Below are positions 16,353 to 26,538 of a stretch of 64,000 nt of DNA, in pieces (within the stretch, counting starts at the first letter, position 1; each line of letters begins with the position of its first letter). Where the stretch lies: contig CAVWPR010000005.1 of the NCBI GenBank assembly GCA_963756815.1, positions 62,001 to 126,000 on the forward strand, in the 5' to 3' direction. The notes below the pieces were generated by a model. It ran no database searches, was not told the origin of the DNA, and worked only from the letters and a program-made list of their open reading frames with translations. The DNA comes from JAENVU01 sp963756815 (lineage in GTDB: Bacteria; Actinomycetota; Acidimicrobiia; IMCC26256; JAENVU01). A program made the position numbers and the translations under genes.

Positions 16353-17216
16353 TCAGGCGCGACGCGATGCGAACGCGGCCAGGCGCTCCAGCCACTCGGC
16401 GCGCGTCGTGCAGCCGTCGAACTGCACCGCCAGCCACTCGATCCCGAGGTCGGCGAACACGGTGTGGTCGTCGGTCGCGGCGAACGGGGCGAAGCAGATC
16501 GTGAGCGGCTCCGTTCGTCCGATGTCATCCGCGTAGGAACGCGCCGCCGCGAGGCGCGTCGCGAGCTCGTCGAGGTTCGTGATCGCCGGGGTCTTCACCG
16601 CGCGAGCCGCGGCGGGCGGGTTCGGGAAGGGCGACCAGCCGTCGCCGATCTCCACGGCTCGCCGCATCGCCGCCGCGCTGTTGCCGCCGATCCAGATCGG
16701 GACCGGTACGGGATGCGGGAGCTGGGTGACGCCACGTGCGGTGAAGCGGTCGGTGTCGACCGCGACGCCCTCTTCCGTCCACGCTCGGCGCATGAGGGTC
16801 ACCGTCTCGACGAGCAGGTCGTTGCGCCCGTCGAAGTCGACGCCGAGCGCCGCGAACTCGGGCCGCAGGTAGCCCGACGCGACACCGAGCAGCACCCGGC
16901 CGCCGGACAGGTTCTGCAACGTGGCGACGCTCTTCGCGGCCAGGAACGGGTTGCGGTACGCGGCCACGTACACGTGCGTGTGGAGGAAGATCCGGCGGGT
17001 CGCAGCCGCCGCGAACGCGAGCGCGACCATGGGCTCCTGCGCGTGGTGGCCACCGCCCGCGAGCCAGCGGTCGTCCGGTGCGGGGTGGTCGGTCACGAAC
17101 ACCGCGTCGAGCCCGGCGGCCTCGACCGCGGCCGCCATCTCGGCGATCGCGTCGCCGGTCACGAACTCGTCCCGGTACCGCACGTGGTCGACGGGCAGGC
17201 CGACGGAGTAGCGCAT
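16353..17216 (-). CDS. LLM class F420-dependent oxidoreductase
   Basis: 287 aa, bacterial luciferase-like TIM barrel. The run DAVFVTDHPAP, LHTHVYVAAYRNPFLAAKSVATL, LSGGRVLLGVASGYLRPEFAALGVD and PIWIGGNSAAAMRRAVE is characteristic of the F420-linked branch, which oxidises or reduces small organics with coenzyme F420. Only 25 bp separate it from the divergent P450, so the two probably share control. Substrate unknown. Confidence 0.8.
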   Translation of the reverse strand: MRYSVGLPVDHVRYRDEFVTGDAIAEMAAAVEAAGLDAVFVTDHPAPDDRWLAGGGHHAQEPMVALAFAAAATRRIFLHTHVYVAAYRNPFLAAKSVATLQNLSGGRVLLGVASGYLRPEFAALGVDFDGRNDLLVETVTLMRRAWTEEGVAVDTDRFTARGVTQLPHPVPVPIWIGGNSAAAMRRAVEIGDGWSPFPNPPAAARAVKTPAITNLDELATRLAAARSYADDIGRTEPLTICFAPFAATDDHTVFADLGIEWLAVQFDGCTTRAEWLERLAAFASRRA

Positions 17217-17241
17217 CGGCGGGGCACGCTACCGTCGGCGC

Positions 17242-18504
17242 ATGAGCGGCCTGACGATCGACGACATCAACCTGAGCGCACCGGAGCTCTGGGCGGCGCC
17301 CGACGCCGAGCGCGAGGCCGTGTTCAAGTACCTACGCGACGAGCACCCGATCTCGTTCCACCCCGCACCCGTGGTCGACGGCGTCGGCGCGCTCGAGAAC
17401 GGCGAGCCCGCGACCGGCTACTGGGCGCTCACGCGGTACGACGACATCATGTACGCCAGCCGGCACCCGGAGCTCTTCTGCTCGAGTCGCGGCGGCACCA
17501 ACCTCGTCGACATCCCGCCCGAGATCGCCGACTTCATCGGCTCGATCATCAACATGGACGATCCGCGGCACAAGAAGCTGCGCAACCTCATCGCGTCCGG
17601 CTTCACACCGAAGGCCCTCAACCAGATCCTCGACCTGGTGCAGGTGCGAGCGACGTCCGTCGTCGACGCGGTCGCCGAGAAGGGCAGCTGCGACTTCGTC
17701 GCCGAGATCGCCGCGCCCCTCCCACTGCAGATCGTCTGCGACATGGTCGGCGTGCCGCCGTCGGGCGAGGCGGACGTGTTCGCGGCGAGCAACGTGATCC
17801 TCGGTGTCGGCGATCCCGAGTACGTGCAGTCGATCGAGGACCTCATGGCCGCGTTCATGACGCTGCACCAGATGGCGATGGCGCTGGGCGAGGACCGACT
17901 GACGGACCCGAAGGACGACATCACGTCGGTCCTGATGCACGCCGAGGTCGACGGCGAGCGCCTGACCGTGCCCGAGTTCGCGTCGTTCTTCATCCTCCTC
18001 GTGGTGGCCGGCAACGAGACGACGCGCACCGCGATCAGCCACGGGATGTGGGCGCTCCAGAACCACCACGACCAGCACGAGCTGTGGCGCAGCGACTTCG
18101 ACCGCTACGCGCAGGACGCGGTCGAGGAGATCGTGCGCTGGGGCACGCCGGTGATCCACTTCCGGCGCACCGCGACCCAGGACACCGAGATCGCGGGGCA
18201 GCCGATCGGGGAGGGCGAGAAGATCGTGATGTGGTTCAACTCGGCGAACCGCGACGAGCGCCAGTTCGCGGATCCGTACGCGTTCGACATCACCCGCTCT
18301 CCGAACGCCCACTTCGGCTACGGCGGCGGTGGACCGCACTTCTGTCTCGGCGCCAACCTGGCCCGACGCGAGATCCGCGTGATGTTCAAGGAGCTGTTCG
18401 ACCGGCTCCCGGACCTGCGGATCACCGCGGAGCCCGAGATGCTGCAGTCGGCGTTCATCCACGGCATCAAGCGGATGCCGTGCGAGTTCACGCCGACGCG
18501 CTGA
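17242..18504 (+). CDS. Cytochrome P450, CYP125/CYP142-like
   Basis: 420 aa. All P450 signatures are present: I-helix oxygen motif AGNETTR, EEIVR (ExxR), and the haem loop FGYGGGGPHFCLGANLAR with the thiolate ligand at Cys368. The loop and the wording around AGNETTR resemble CYP125, CYP142 and CYP124, which oxidise the terminal carbon of sterol side chains or branched lipids. That resemblance is by eye. ATG 17242 follows TACCGT by 6 nt (leaderless type). The F420 oxidoreductase is divergent. Confidence 0.85.
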   Translation: MSGLTIDDINLSAPELWAAPDAEREAVFKYLRDEHPISFHPAPVVDGVGALENGEPATGYWALTRYDDIMYASRHPELFCSSRGGTNLVDIPPEIADFIGSIINMDDPRHKKLRNLIASGFTPKALNQILDLVQVRATSVVDAVAEKGSCDFVAEIAAPLPLQIVCDMVGVPPSGEADVFAASNVILGVGDPEYVQSIEDLMAAFMTLHQMAMALGEDRLTDPKDDITSVLMHAEVDGERLTVPEFASFFILLVVAGNETTRTAISHGMWALQNHHDQHELWRSDFDRYAQDAVEEIVRWGTPVIHFRRTATQDTEIAGQPIGEGEKIVMWFNSANRDERQFADPYAFDITRSPNAHFGYGGGGPHFCLGANLARREIRVMFKELFDRLPDLRITAEPEMLQSAFIHGIKRMPCEFTPTR

Positions 18505-18550
18505 CCTTCACACCGCTGACGGTCAGGGCAGCACCGACCTCTGCCGACAC

Positions 18551-18567
18551 AGGTGACTTTCGGCCCT
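18551..18567 (+). promoter_or_regulatory. DosR/DevR-like box upstream of adh
   Basis: AGGTGACTTTCGGCCCT, centred 44 bp before ATG 18603. The core GACTTTCGGCCC agrees with boxes upstream of the M50-ppsA and usp operons and with the DevR/OsdR-type dormancy motif. With a leaderless start (TCTGAT 6 nt before the ATG) the centre falls at about -44, the usual activator position. Confidence 0.65.
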
Positions 18568-18602
18568 GGCGCGCACGGGACGGATCGCAGTCTGATGGAC
18601 GG

Positions 18603-19638
18603 ATGCGCGCACTCGTCCTCCCTGCCTGGCTCGCACCACCCGAGCTCCGGGACGTCCCGGTGCCGGATCCCGGTCCCGGGGAGGTGCTGCTCAGGGTCGC
18701 CGGCGCCGGCGCCTGCCACAGCGACCTCCACCTCATGGAGTTCCCGCCCGGCGCGATGCCCTTCGACCCGCCGTTCGTGCTCGGCCACGAGACCACGGGG
18801 TTCGTCGAGGCCCTCGGCGCCGGCGTCGACGGGCTCTCGACCGGCGACGCGGTCGCGGTCTACGGACCCTGGGGATGCGGGCGCTGCCCGACGTGTCGCA
18901 CCGGCGCCGAGAACTACTGCGACCGCGCGGCGGAGCTCCGGACCCTCGCGCCCGGGCATCGGTCACGACGGTGGGATGGCGGAGTTCGTCCGGGTGCCGG
19001 CGCGGCTCACGGTGCCGCTCGGCGACCTCGATCCTGTGGCCGCCGCGCCGCTCACCGACGCCGGCCTCACGCCGTACCACGCGCTCAAGCGCTCGCTCCC
19101 GCTGCTCGTGCCGGGCTCGACCGTCGTGGTGATCGGCGCGGGCGGGCTCGGCCACCTCGCGGTCCAGCTGGTCCGGGCGCTGACGCCGAGCCGGCTGATC
19201 GTGGTGGACCTCGACGAGCAGAAGCGCGCCCAGGCGCTCGACCTCGGCGCCGACCTCGCCGTCGATCCCGGTGAGGACGCCGAGGCACGCATCCGCAGCG
19301 CGACCGGCGGACAGGGCGCCGAGCTCGTGCTCGACCTCGTGGGTGCCGACGCCACGCTGGCGCTCGCCGCGCGCGTGGTGCGCGTGCGGGGTCATCTGAC
19401 CGTCGTCGGCATCGCCGGCGGCACGCTGCCGTTCAGCTTCTTCGGCCTGCCCTACGAAGCCGCGGTCGCGACCACCTACTGGGGCTCGATCACGGAGCTC
19501 GTCGAGGTGCTGGACCTGGCACGCGCCGGTCGGATCCACGCCGAGGTCGAGCGATTCCCGCTCGCCGACGCGCTCGACGCCTACGCGCGGATGCGGGCCG
19601 GGACGCTGCGCGGCCGGGCCGTGATCACTCCGAGCTGA
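18603..19638 (+). CDS. Zinc-dependent alcohol dehydrogenase (MDR family), one frameshift
   Basis: About 345 aa. The catalytic-zinc ligands are in GACHSDLH and GHETTGFVEALG, and the structural zinc lobe is CGRCPTCRTGAENYC. After a one-base shift near 18950 the frame continues with GIGHDGGMAEFVRVPA and the NAD(P) fold VVVIGAGGLGHLAVQLVRAL. It interconverts alcohols with aldehydes or ketones. A DosR-like box precedes it, suggesting induction under low oxygen, when an alcohol dehydrogenase would recycle NADH. Its last 14 bp overlap the 3' end of ppsA tail to tail. Confidence 0.8.
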
Positions 19639-21907
19639 CGCGCGCCGCCTCGAGCAGGACGCGGCGCTCCGCCGACGCGACGACGGCCCGCACCGCGTCG
19701 ACGGCGGACGGGTCGACCGAGATCGAGGTGATGCCCGCCCGCACCAGGTGCTCGGCGAACTCGGGATCGCGCGACGGCGCCTGCCCGCACAGGGACGCGG
19801 TGATCCCCGCGGCGCGGGCGGCGCGGATGATGTCGCCGATGGCGGCCAGGACCGCCGGGTCGGCGGCGTCGAACAGCTCGGCGCAGGTCTCGGAGTCGCG
19901 GTCGACGCCGAGCATCAGCTGCGTGAGGTCGTTGGAGCCGATCGAGACGCCGTCGATGCCGAGCGCCACGTAGTCGGGGATCCGGTACACGACCGACGGA
20001 ACCTCGGCCATGACCCAACGGTGCAGCCCCCGCTGGCGCCCGAGCGGGCTGTGGTCGATCAGGTCGAGGCACGCCTCGAGCTCCCACGCGGTCCGCACGA
20101 ACGGGATCATCACGTGCAGGTTCGGCGTCTCCTCGCGCACCCGGGCCAGCACCTCGCACTCGAGCGCGAACAGCTCGGGCTCGCGCACATAGCGGTAGCA
20201 GCCGCGGTATCCGATCATCGGGTTGGCCTCGACCGGCTCGATCTCCTCACCGCCGGTCAGCCCACGGAACTCGTTCGTACGGAAGTCGATCGTCCGGTAC
20301 ACGACGGGACGAGGCGCGAACGCGCGCGTGATCCGTGCCACCGACGCCGCCATCCGCTCGACGAACTCGGCGCCGCGACCGGTGCGCAGGAGTCGCATCG
20401 GGTGCTCGCCGCCGAGCGCGTCGGTGACCATGAACTCGGCCCGCAGGAGCCCGACGCCGTCGACCGGCAACGCGGCGACCTCCTCGGCGCGCGTCGCCTG
20501 CGACAGGTTGACGTAGATCCTCGTGCCCAGGGCCTCGGCCGCCGGGAGCGGTCCCGGTGCCGGCGCGGCCTCGACCCGGACCCGCGCGTCCGGCGGGGCG
20601 AGCGCGGCCCGCACGTCACCGGCGTAGACCGTGCCGTGATCGGCGTCGACCGTCACCAGCTGTCCATCGCGCAGCGCGTCCATCGCCCCGGTCGCGCCGA
20701 CCACGCAGGGGAGCCGCAGCTCTCGGCTGATGATCGCCGCGTGGCAGGTCACGCCGCCGCGCTCGGTCACGAGGGCCGCGGCCCGCCGCATGGCGGGAAC
20801 CCAGTCGGGTGTGGTCATCGGTGCCACGAGCACCTCGCCCGGCGCCAGGAGTCCACTGTCCTGCGGCTGCTCGAGGCGGCGCACGGTCCCGACCACGATC
20901 CCGGGTGCCGCCGCGTGGCCCTGCACGATCGGCCGACCCGGTGCCGCCGCACCGTCGGTCGGGAGCGTGGTGATGGGTCGGGTCTGCACCAGGAAGGTCC
21001 GTCCCGCGACCCGCGCCCACTCGAGGTCCTGCGGGCGCCCGTAGTGACGGGCCACGTCACGGGCGATGGTCGCGACCTCGACGATCTCGTCGTCGGTGAG
21101 GACGCGCCGGTTCGACTCCGCCTCGTCGAGCACGGTGCGACGCTCGGCCCCGTCGGCGGCGCGACGCACCGCGACGCCTTTCGTGCCGACCTCGACCGAC
21201 GAGATCGCGAGGGTCGTCGCATCGACGACGTAGCGGTCGGGATCGACCTCTCCCCCCACCACGACCTCGCCGAGACCGAACGCGGCCTCGATGACGATCG
21301 TGTCGTCGCCCGTCGTCGGGTCCACCGAGAAGGCCACACCCGAGGCCTCACTGTCGACCATCCGCTGGACGACGACCGCGATCGAGGCCTCGTCGATCAG
21401 GTCGCACTCGGCGCGGTAGGCCACCGCGCGGTCGCCGAAGAGCGACACCCAGCAGTCGTGCACGCGTGCGAGGAGGTCATCGACGCCGTGCACGTTCGTG
21501 AACGACCGGTGCATCCCGGCGAACGAGGTGTCGCCGGCGTCCTCGGCGGTGGCCGACGAACGCACCGCGACCCGGACGTCGTCACCCAGCGCCCGGTACG
21601 CAGTCGTGATGGCGTCCCGCACGGACTCGGGGAAGGAGCACGCGTCCACCAGCGACCGCCCTCGGGCCGCGACCGACGCCACGCACCCCGCGTCGGCATC
21701 GGCGAGTCCGGCGACGAGCGTGGCGAGCTCGGCCCGGGCGCCGCCGGACTCCATGGCCGCGAGGAAGCCGGCGGCGGTCACCACGAACCCGTCGGGGACC
21801 GGGAACCCGGCGCCGACCAGCTCCGCGAGATTCGCGCCCTTGCCGCCGGCGACCTCGACGTCGGCGCCGGTCAGGTCGGCGAGGCGAGCGACCGGCGACA
21901 CGCTCAT
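19625..21907 (-). CDS. ppsA: Phosphoenolpyruvate synthase (pyruvate, water dikinase)
   Basis: 760 aa, close to the usual 790. An N-terminal PEP/pyruvate-binding ATP-grasp domain (GGKGANLAELVGAGFPVPDGFVV, VAVRSSATAEDAGDTSFAG) is followed by the phosphohistidine domain, with the swivelling His in GGVTCHAAIISRELRLP, and a PEP-utilising barrel (GLLRAEFM, IGSNDLTQLMLGVDRDS). It makes PEP from pyruvate and ATP, releasing AMP and phosphate. ATG 21907 overlaps the upstream M50 protease stop as ATGA, so the genes are an operon behind a DosR-like box. In Streptomyces, dormancy regulons also contain pyruvate phosphate dikinase-type genes. Confidence 0.85.
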   Translation of the reverse strand: MSVSPVARLADLTGADVEVAGGKGANLAELVGAGFPVPDGFVVTAAGFLAAMESGGARAELATLVAGLADADAGCVASVAARGRSLVDACSFPESVRDAITTAYRALGDDVRVAVRSSATAEDAGDTSFAGMHRSFTNVHGVDDLLARVHDCWVSLFGDRAVAYRAECDLIDEASIAVVVQRMVDSEASGVAFSVDPTTGDDTIVIEAAFGLGEVVVGGEVDPDRYVVDATTLAISSVEVGTKGVAVRRAADGAERRTVLDEAESNRRVLTDDEIVEVATIARDVARHYGRPQDLEWARVAGRTFLVQTRPITTLPTDGAAAPGRPIVQGHAAAPGIVVGTVRRLEQPQDSGLLAPGEVLVAPMTTPDWVPAMRRAAALVTERGGVTCHAAIISRELRLPCVVGATGAMDALRDGQLVTVDADHGTVYAGDVRAALAPPDARVRVEAAPAPGPLPAAEALGTRIYVNLSQATRAEEVAALPVDGVGLLRAEFMVTDALGGEHPMRLLRTGRGAEFVERMAASVARITRAFAPRPVVYRTIDFRTNEFRGLTGGEEIEPVEANPMIGYRGCYRYVREPELFALECEVLARVREETPNLHVMIPFVRTAWELEACLDLIDHSPLGRQRGLHRWVMAEVPSVVYRIPDYVALGIDGVSIGSNDLTQLMLGVDRDSETCAELFDAADPAVLAAIGDIIRAARAAGITASLCGQAPSRDPEFAEHLVRAGITSISVDPSAVDAVRAVVASAERRVLLEAARVSSE

Positions 21908-22839
21908 GCTCCCGCCTCCCTCGCGGCGCCGGGTGCGTCGGACGCGAGCAGCCGCTCGACGTCGGCGCGCAACAGGAGTCCCACGGGCGCGCCGTCGTCG
22001 ACGACGATCAGCGAGCCGGAGCCGCTCTCGAGGCGTGCGAACAGCTCGACGTCGAGCGGCTCGTCGATCGAGACCACGTCGCCGTCGTCGGCAGTGAGGT
22101 TGGGGGCCCGGATCACGAGCTCGCGCACGCGATGACCGCGCAGGCGCGCGTGCACGATGGTGCCGGCCTCCTCGGCGGTCGCGCCGAAGTACACGAACAT
22201 GCCGATCAGCGCGAGCCACAGGTCGAAGAGCACACCGACGACGATCAGCACGCCCGCGAGCACGTGACCGACTCGGGTCGCGATGCGCGTCGCGGTGAGC
22301 AGGTCGTGACGACGCTCGAGCAGCGCCCGCAGCACGCGCCCGCCGTCGAGCGGGAACGCCGGGAGGAGGTTGAAGACCCCGAGGATCAGGTTCAACCACC
22401 CGAGGCGGACAAACCACGAGCCGCCGAGCAGGTCGACGGGGATGAGCGCACCCCCGAGCGCGGCACCGACGCCCAGCGCGACGACGCCCAGCCCGAGGCT
22501 GGTGAGCGGACCGGCGATCGCGACGGCGAACTCGTCGCGGGCCGTCTCGGGAAGGCGCTCGAGCTTCGAGACGCCTCCGAGGGGGAAGAGCAGGATCTCG
22601 TGGACCTCGCCACCATGGCGCCGGGCGACGACGCAGTGCGCGAGCTCGTGCAGCACCACGCTCGCGAACAGGGCGACCAGCCACAGCAGGCTCCACGCCA
22701 CCCCCGCGGCACCCGGCTCCGGTGCGGCCCACGCGAAGAGGGCCACGAGGATCAGGAACGAGGCATGGACGCGGATGTCGATCCCCGTGACCCGGGCGAC
22801 GACGACCGACCAACGGTGCGGTGGTGGGGGCGTGGCCAT
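21904..22839 (-). CDS. M50 site-2-protease family membrane metalloprotease with CBS-like C-terminus, Rip3-like
   Basis: 311 aa. Membrane helices surround the zinc motif HELAH and the second motif NLLPAFPLDGGRV (the D is a zinc ligand). A cytosolic tail of about 100 residues has the pattern of CBS domains (DGDVVSIDEPLDVELF, GSLIVVDDGAPVGLLLRADVERLL). This layout matches SpoIVFB-type proteases and M. tuberculosis Rip3, a DosR-regulon member. ATG 22839 follows TACCGT by 6 nt, and a DosR-like box is centred 42 bp upstream. The substrate, probably a membrane-bound anti-sigma factor or similar, is unknown. Confidence 0.8.
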   Translation of the reverse strand: MATPPPPHRWSVVVARVTGIDIRVHASFLILVALFAWAAPEPGAAGVAWSLLWLVALFASVVLHELAHCVVARRHGGEVHEILLFPLGGVSKLERLPETARDEFAVAIAGPLTSLGLGVVALGVGAALGGALIPVDLLGGSWFVRLGWLNLILGVFNLLPAFPLDGGRVLRALLERRHDLLTATRIATRVGHVLAGVLIVVGVLFDLWLALIGMFVYFGATAEEAGTIVHARLRGHRVRELVIRAPNLTADDGDVVSIDEPLDVELFARLESGSGSLIVVDDGAPVGLLLRADVERLLASDAPGAAREAGA

Positions 22840-22872
22840 GGATCGACGGTACGGCTCCCCTGCCGGCCGACC

Positions 22873-22889
22873 AAGGGCCGAAGGTCACT
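22873..22889 (-). promoter_or_regulatory. DosR/DevR-like box upstream of the M50 protease-ppsA operon
   Basis: On the minus strand it reads AGTGACCTTCGGCCCTT. GACCTTCGGCCC is a typical actinobacterial DevR/OsdR core. Its centre is 42 bp before ATG 22839. TACCGT (22851-22846) lies 6 nt before the ATG, so the box would overlap the -35 region of a leaderless promoter. Confidence 0.7.
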
Positions 22890-23007
22890 CGTTCACTCGT
22901 CTCCGCGCCTTCGGGCACACGTCGGCGCTGATCGTCGGCGCCGCGGCCGGCCGAGCTCCGGGCAGAGATCTCCGGGAGCGCTCGCACCCGGCTGACCGGG
23001 CACCGGG

Positions 23008-24367
23008 TCAGAGCCCGGTCGGATACGTCTCCGGTGGTTCCTCGCCGCGCAGCCAGTGCTCGGTCGGCTCGAGCGGTCGGACGGCGTGCGTCGTGTCGAT
23101 GTGCACGACGACGTCGAACTGCTCCGCGATGCTCGCCGGGAAGTAGTGGCTCTGGCGCTCGGTCTCCGGGCGGTAGATCACGCCGATCGCCCGCTCGAGG
23201 CGAGGCTGGGCCAACGCGTCGCGCACCGCAGGGTCCGCGCAATCGATCCACCACTCGGTGCCGCCCACCTCGTGGAACAGCGCCTCGAAGCTGTCGAACC
23301 GCGCCGGCACGACGGTTCGGCGCTCGGCGCGCGCACCCCAGTCGCGCGCCGCGGTGACCTCGCCCGTGAACGTCGTGAATCCGAGGAGCACCGTCGAGTC
23401 CCCGTACCGCTGTCGGACGAGCTGGCCGACGTTCAGCTCACCGCGCGCGCCCATGCCGGTGGCACGCGCGTCGCCCACGTGCGAGTTGTGCTCCCAGACC
23501 GCGATCGCGGGGCGGTGGTGACGGTGTGCGAGATGCTCGAGCAGCGCGTCCGCCGTGTTCGCCATGTGGCGGTCGCGCAGGTTCCACGACGACACGTCGG
23601 CGCGGTACATCTGCTGGTAGTACTCCTCGGCATCGCGCACGACGACCGCGTTCTGCTCGGCGAAGAACGCCTCGTCGAACGCGTCCATCCCGTCGCGCCG
23701 GACGTACTCGGCCGTGTTGGCACGGAGCGCGACGAGCTGGCGCACCACCTCGTCCTCGCACGGCACTGCGCCCTGATACGCGAGCGCGTAGCCGTACGAC
23801 TGGCCCTCCCGTCCACCGAGGCGGTCGAAGCAGCCGTAGCGCTCGCGGGCGCGAGCCGCCTCCTCCGGATCCACGGCTTCGAGGTAGCGGATGACGGCGT
23901 CGATCGACGCGTCGAGGCTGTAGAGATCGAGCCCGTAGAACCGGACCCGGTCGTCGGGCGGCCTGCTCGCGTTGTGGTCGCGGAGCCATTCGACGAAGTC
24001 ACGCACGTCGCGGTTGCGCCACATCCATGTGGGGAAGCGCCGGAACCCGCGCAGCGCGTGCTCGGCGTCGGGATCGACCGACTGCCCGAGCACGTAGCGG
24101 TTGACCCGGTAGGCATCGGGCCAGTCGCCCTCGATCGCGACGGCCTGCACCTCGCCCGCAGCGATCAACCGGCGGGTCAGGCCCGCGCGCTGCCGCGTAG
24201 AACTCGTGCGTGCCGTGTGACGCCTCGCCGAGCAGCACGAGCCGGTGGCCGCGCAGGCGAGCGACGAGCGCATCGTCATCTCCGCACCGTCCCGTCATCA
24301 AGTGCGCGCGGGCGCGGATCGCCGCGACGGGATCGCGGGTGCGCAGGGTGTCGGCGCGGGCGCTCAC
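23008..24367 (-). CDS. Erythromycin esterase family protein, one frameshift
   Basis: About 450 aa. GTG 24367 overlaps the upstream stop as GTGA. The N-terminus carries the family motif LVLLGEASHGTHEFY; an extra G near 24195 then shifts the frame to RAGLTRRLIAAGEVQAVAIEGDWPDAYRVNRYVLG. Downstream are HNSHVGDARATGMG and LNVGQLVRQRYGD, typical of the EreA/EreB-like fold. In mycobacteria homologues (Rv2030c type, fused to a phosphoribosyltransferase) belong to the DosR dormancy regulon; macrolide hydrolysis is not implied. It is the last gene of the usp-PRTase operon. Confidence 0.75.
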
Positions 24368-25699
24368 CGCGCGCCCGGCGTCGAGAGGATGCCGTCCGAA
24401 GGTGCGCGCACCAGATGCCGCACGAACCAGTCCGACGCGAGCCGGGCCACGCGCTCGAGGGCTCCGGGCTCCTCGAACAGGTGCGTCGCCCCGGGGACGA
24501 TCTCGATCACGTGGGGCGCGTGGAGCCGGGCCGAGGCGAACTCGTTCGCCTCGAACGTCGGCCGGTCCGCGCCGCCCACGACGAGCAGCACCGGACACCG
24601 CACCGCTTCGATCGCCGAGCCGGCCAGGTCGGGACGACCGCCGCGCGAGACGACGGCGTCGACTCCCGAGTCCGGCGCCGCCGCGACGACGAGCGCCGCG
24701 CCCGCGCCCGTGCTGGCGCCGAAGAGCCCGATGGGGATCCGACGCGCCTCCGGGCGGGTCCGCACCCAGTCGACCGCGCGCCGCAGCCGCGCCGCGAGGA
24801 ACGGGATGTCGAAGACCAGGTCACGGTCCCCGCTCTCGGCGTCGGTCAGGAGGTCGAACAGCAACGTCGCGAAGCCGTGCCGGTTGAGCTCGGCCGCCAC
24901 CGCCTGGTTCCGCCCGCTGTGGCGACTGCTGCCGCTCCCGTGGGCGAACACGACCACGGCGCGCACCTCGGCGGGGACGTCGAACCACCCGTCGAGCGTC
25001 GCGCCGCCGGCCGGGATCCGCACTGCGGTGCGCGCCACCGGTGCGTCGGGATCGGGTCGGTGGTCCGCACGCGCGGCGCGGAGCGCGCTGATCACCTCGT
25101 CGTCGGACGTCGGCCCGAACTCCTCGTACCAGGCGCCGACGGCGACGAAGTGCGCCGGCGCCTCGACCACGATGACGTCGTCGACCTCGAGCTGCGCCGG
25201 CAGCAGCGACTCGGGCGCACCGACCGGCACGGCGAGCAGGATCCGAGCCGCGTGCCGGGCGCGGGCACAGCGCGCCGCGGCGCGAGCCGTCGACCCGGTC
25301 GCGAGACCGTCGTCGACGATGATCACCGTTCGGCCGTCGAGCGCCACCGGTGCGCGTCCGCGTCGGTACTTCGCGGCCTGGCGGTCGAGCTCCCGTCGCT
25401 CTCGGGCTTCGACCGCGTGCAGCGCGTCGGCGGAGACGCCGAAGCGGTCGAGCAGGGCGCCGTCGACCACCCGGACACCGTCCTCGGCGATCGCGCCGAT
25501 GGCGTACTCCGGATTGGCCGGCAGACCGAGCTTGCGCACGCACAGCACGTCGAGCGGCGCATCCAGCGCTCGCGCGACCTGGGCCGCGACCGGCACGCCC
25601 CCGCGCGGCAGGCCGAGGACGACGATGTCGTCGCGGAGTCGTTCGCGGACGGCGCGGCGCGAGTCGGCGGCCGGCGTCGTGGCGGTCGGCGAAGCTCAT
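24364..25699 (-). CDS. Phosphoribosyltransferase-dienelactone hydrolase fusion, one frameshift
   Basis: About 445 aa. Residues 1-210 are a type I PRTase-like domain with the PRPP loop TVIIVDDGLATGSTARAAAR. Residues 230-440 are an alpha/beta hydrolase with FAHGSGSSRHS and the nucleophile region GLFGASTGAGAALV. The frame shifts once near 25657, just after MSFADRHDAGRRLA. The domain pair matches mycobacterial Rv0571c-type proteins. ATG 25699 overlaps the usp stop as ATGA, and its own stop overlaps the esterase start as GTGA: a tightly coupled three-gene operon. Substrates of both domains are unknown. Confidence 0.8.
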
Positions 25700-26503
25700 G
25701 GTCGCACCACCAGCACCGGGCACGGGCTGCGGTGGACGACCCGCATGGCGACGCTCCCGAGCGCGACCCGGGCCATCCCGCGCCGGCCGTGGCTCCCCAT
25801 CACCAGGTAGGTGGCCGGCAGGTCGCGAGCGAATCCGACGATGCCGGTCCGCAGGGTCGTTGGCGACGACGACCTTGGCATCGGCCGGCTGCCCGTGGGC
25901 GGCCGCCAGCTCCGCGGCGTGGGCGACACCCCTCGCCTGGGCGAGACGGGTCGAGGCCGACGGGTCGACGACGAAGGGGTAGGGCGCCGGTCCGACGGAC
26001 TCCACCATCCACGGGTGCAGGTGGAGCCGGTCGGCCAGGCGGGTCGCGACCGGGACCAGCGCCGCCGCGGTCTCAGCGGTGTCGACGGCGACGACGAGGT
26101 TCGCGGCCTCGATGCGGTCCGCCGAGTACCTCGCGCGAGGGCCGACGAGGAGCAGTGGACGGTCGATGTCGCGGACCACCGCCTCGGCGGTGCTCCCGAG
26201 CAGTGCCTGACCGATGCCACCCCGGCCGTGGGTCGCCATGCAGACGAGCGCGCCGGGCAGCGACGCCGCGAGCTCGAGGATGGCCTCCGACGGCCTCCGG
26301 TCGAGCACGACGCGACTCTCGACGGGCTCGACCGCGAGCCGGAGCGCGCGGTGCTCGTGGTACTGGCGGGGCGCCGGCGGCTCGTCGTGCCAGACGCTGG
26401 TGAGCAACACCAGCCGGCCGTCCGGGCCGGCGAGGGTCCGGGCGAACGGCAGCGCCGCCTCGGCATCCAGGGAGCCGTCCAGGGGAACGATCACGGTGGT
26501 CAT
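25696..26503 (-). CDS. Tandem universal stress protein, one frameshift
   Basis: About 269 aa with two Usp domains. The first begins TTVIVPLDGSLDAEAALPFA and ends with the ATP-binding signature ATHGRGGIGQALLGSTAEAVV. The second ends in GSHGRRGMARVALGSVAMRVV, reached after a one-base shift near 25858. Both G-x2-G-x9-G(S/T) loops are intact, so ATP binding is likely in each half. ATG 26503 lies 7 nt after CATCCT, with a DosR-like box centred 44 bp upstream. Tandem Usp proteins (Rv2623, Rv2005c, Rv1996) are hallmark DosR targets in M. tuberculosis. Confidence 0.8.
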
Positions 26504-26538
26504 GTACCCGAGGATGCGACCGATCATCGGCGCGCGAC

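Noticed and set aside
15879..19274. 1131-codon plus-strand open frame across the F420 oxidoreductase and P450
   Set aside because: It runs antisense to one gene and out of frame with the other; only its last part coincides with the adh N-terminus.
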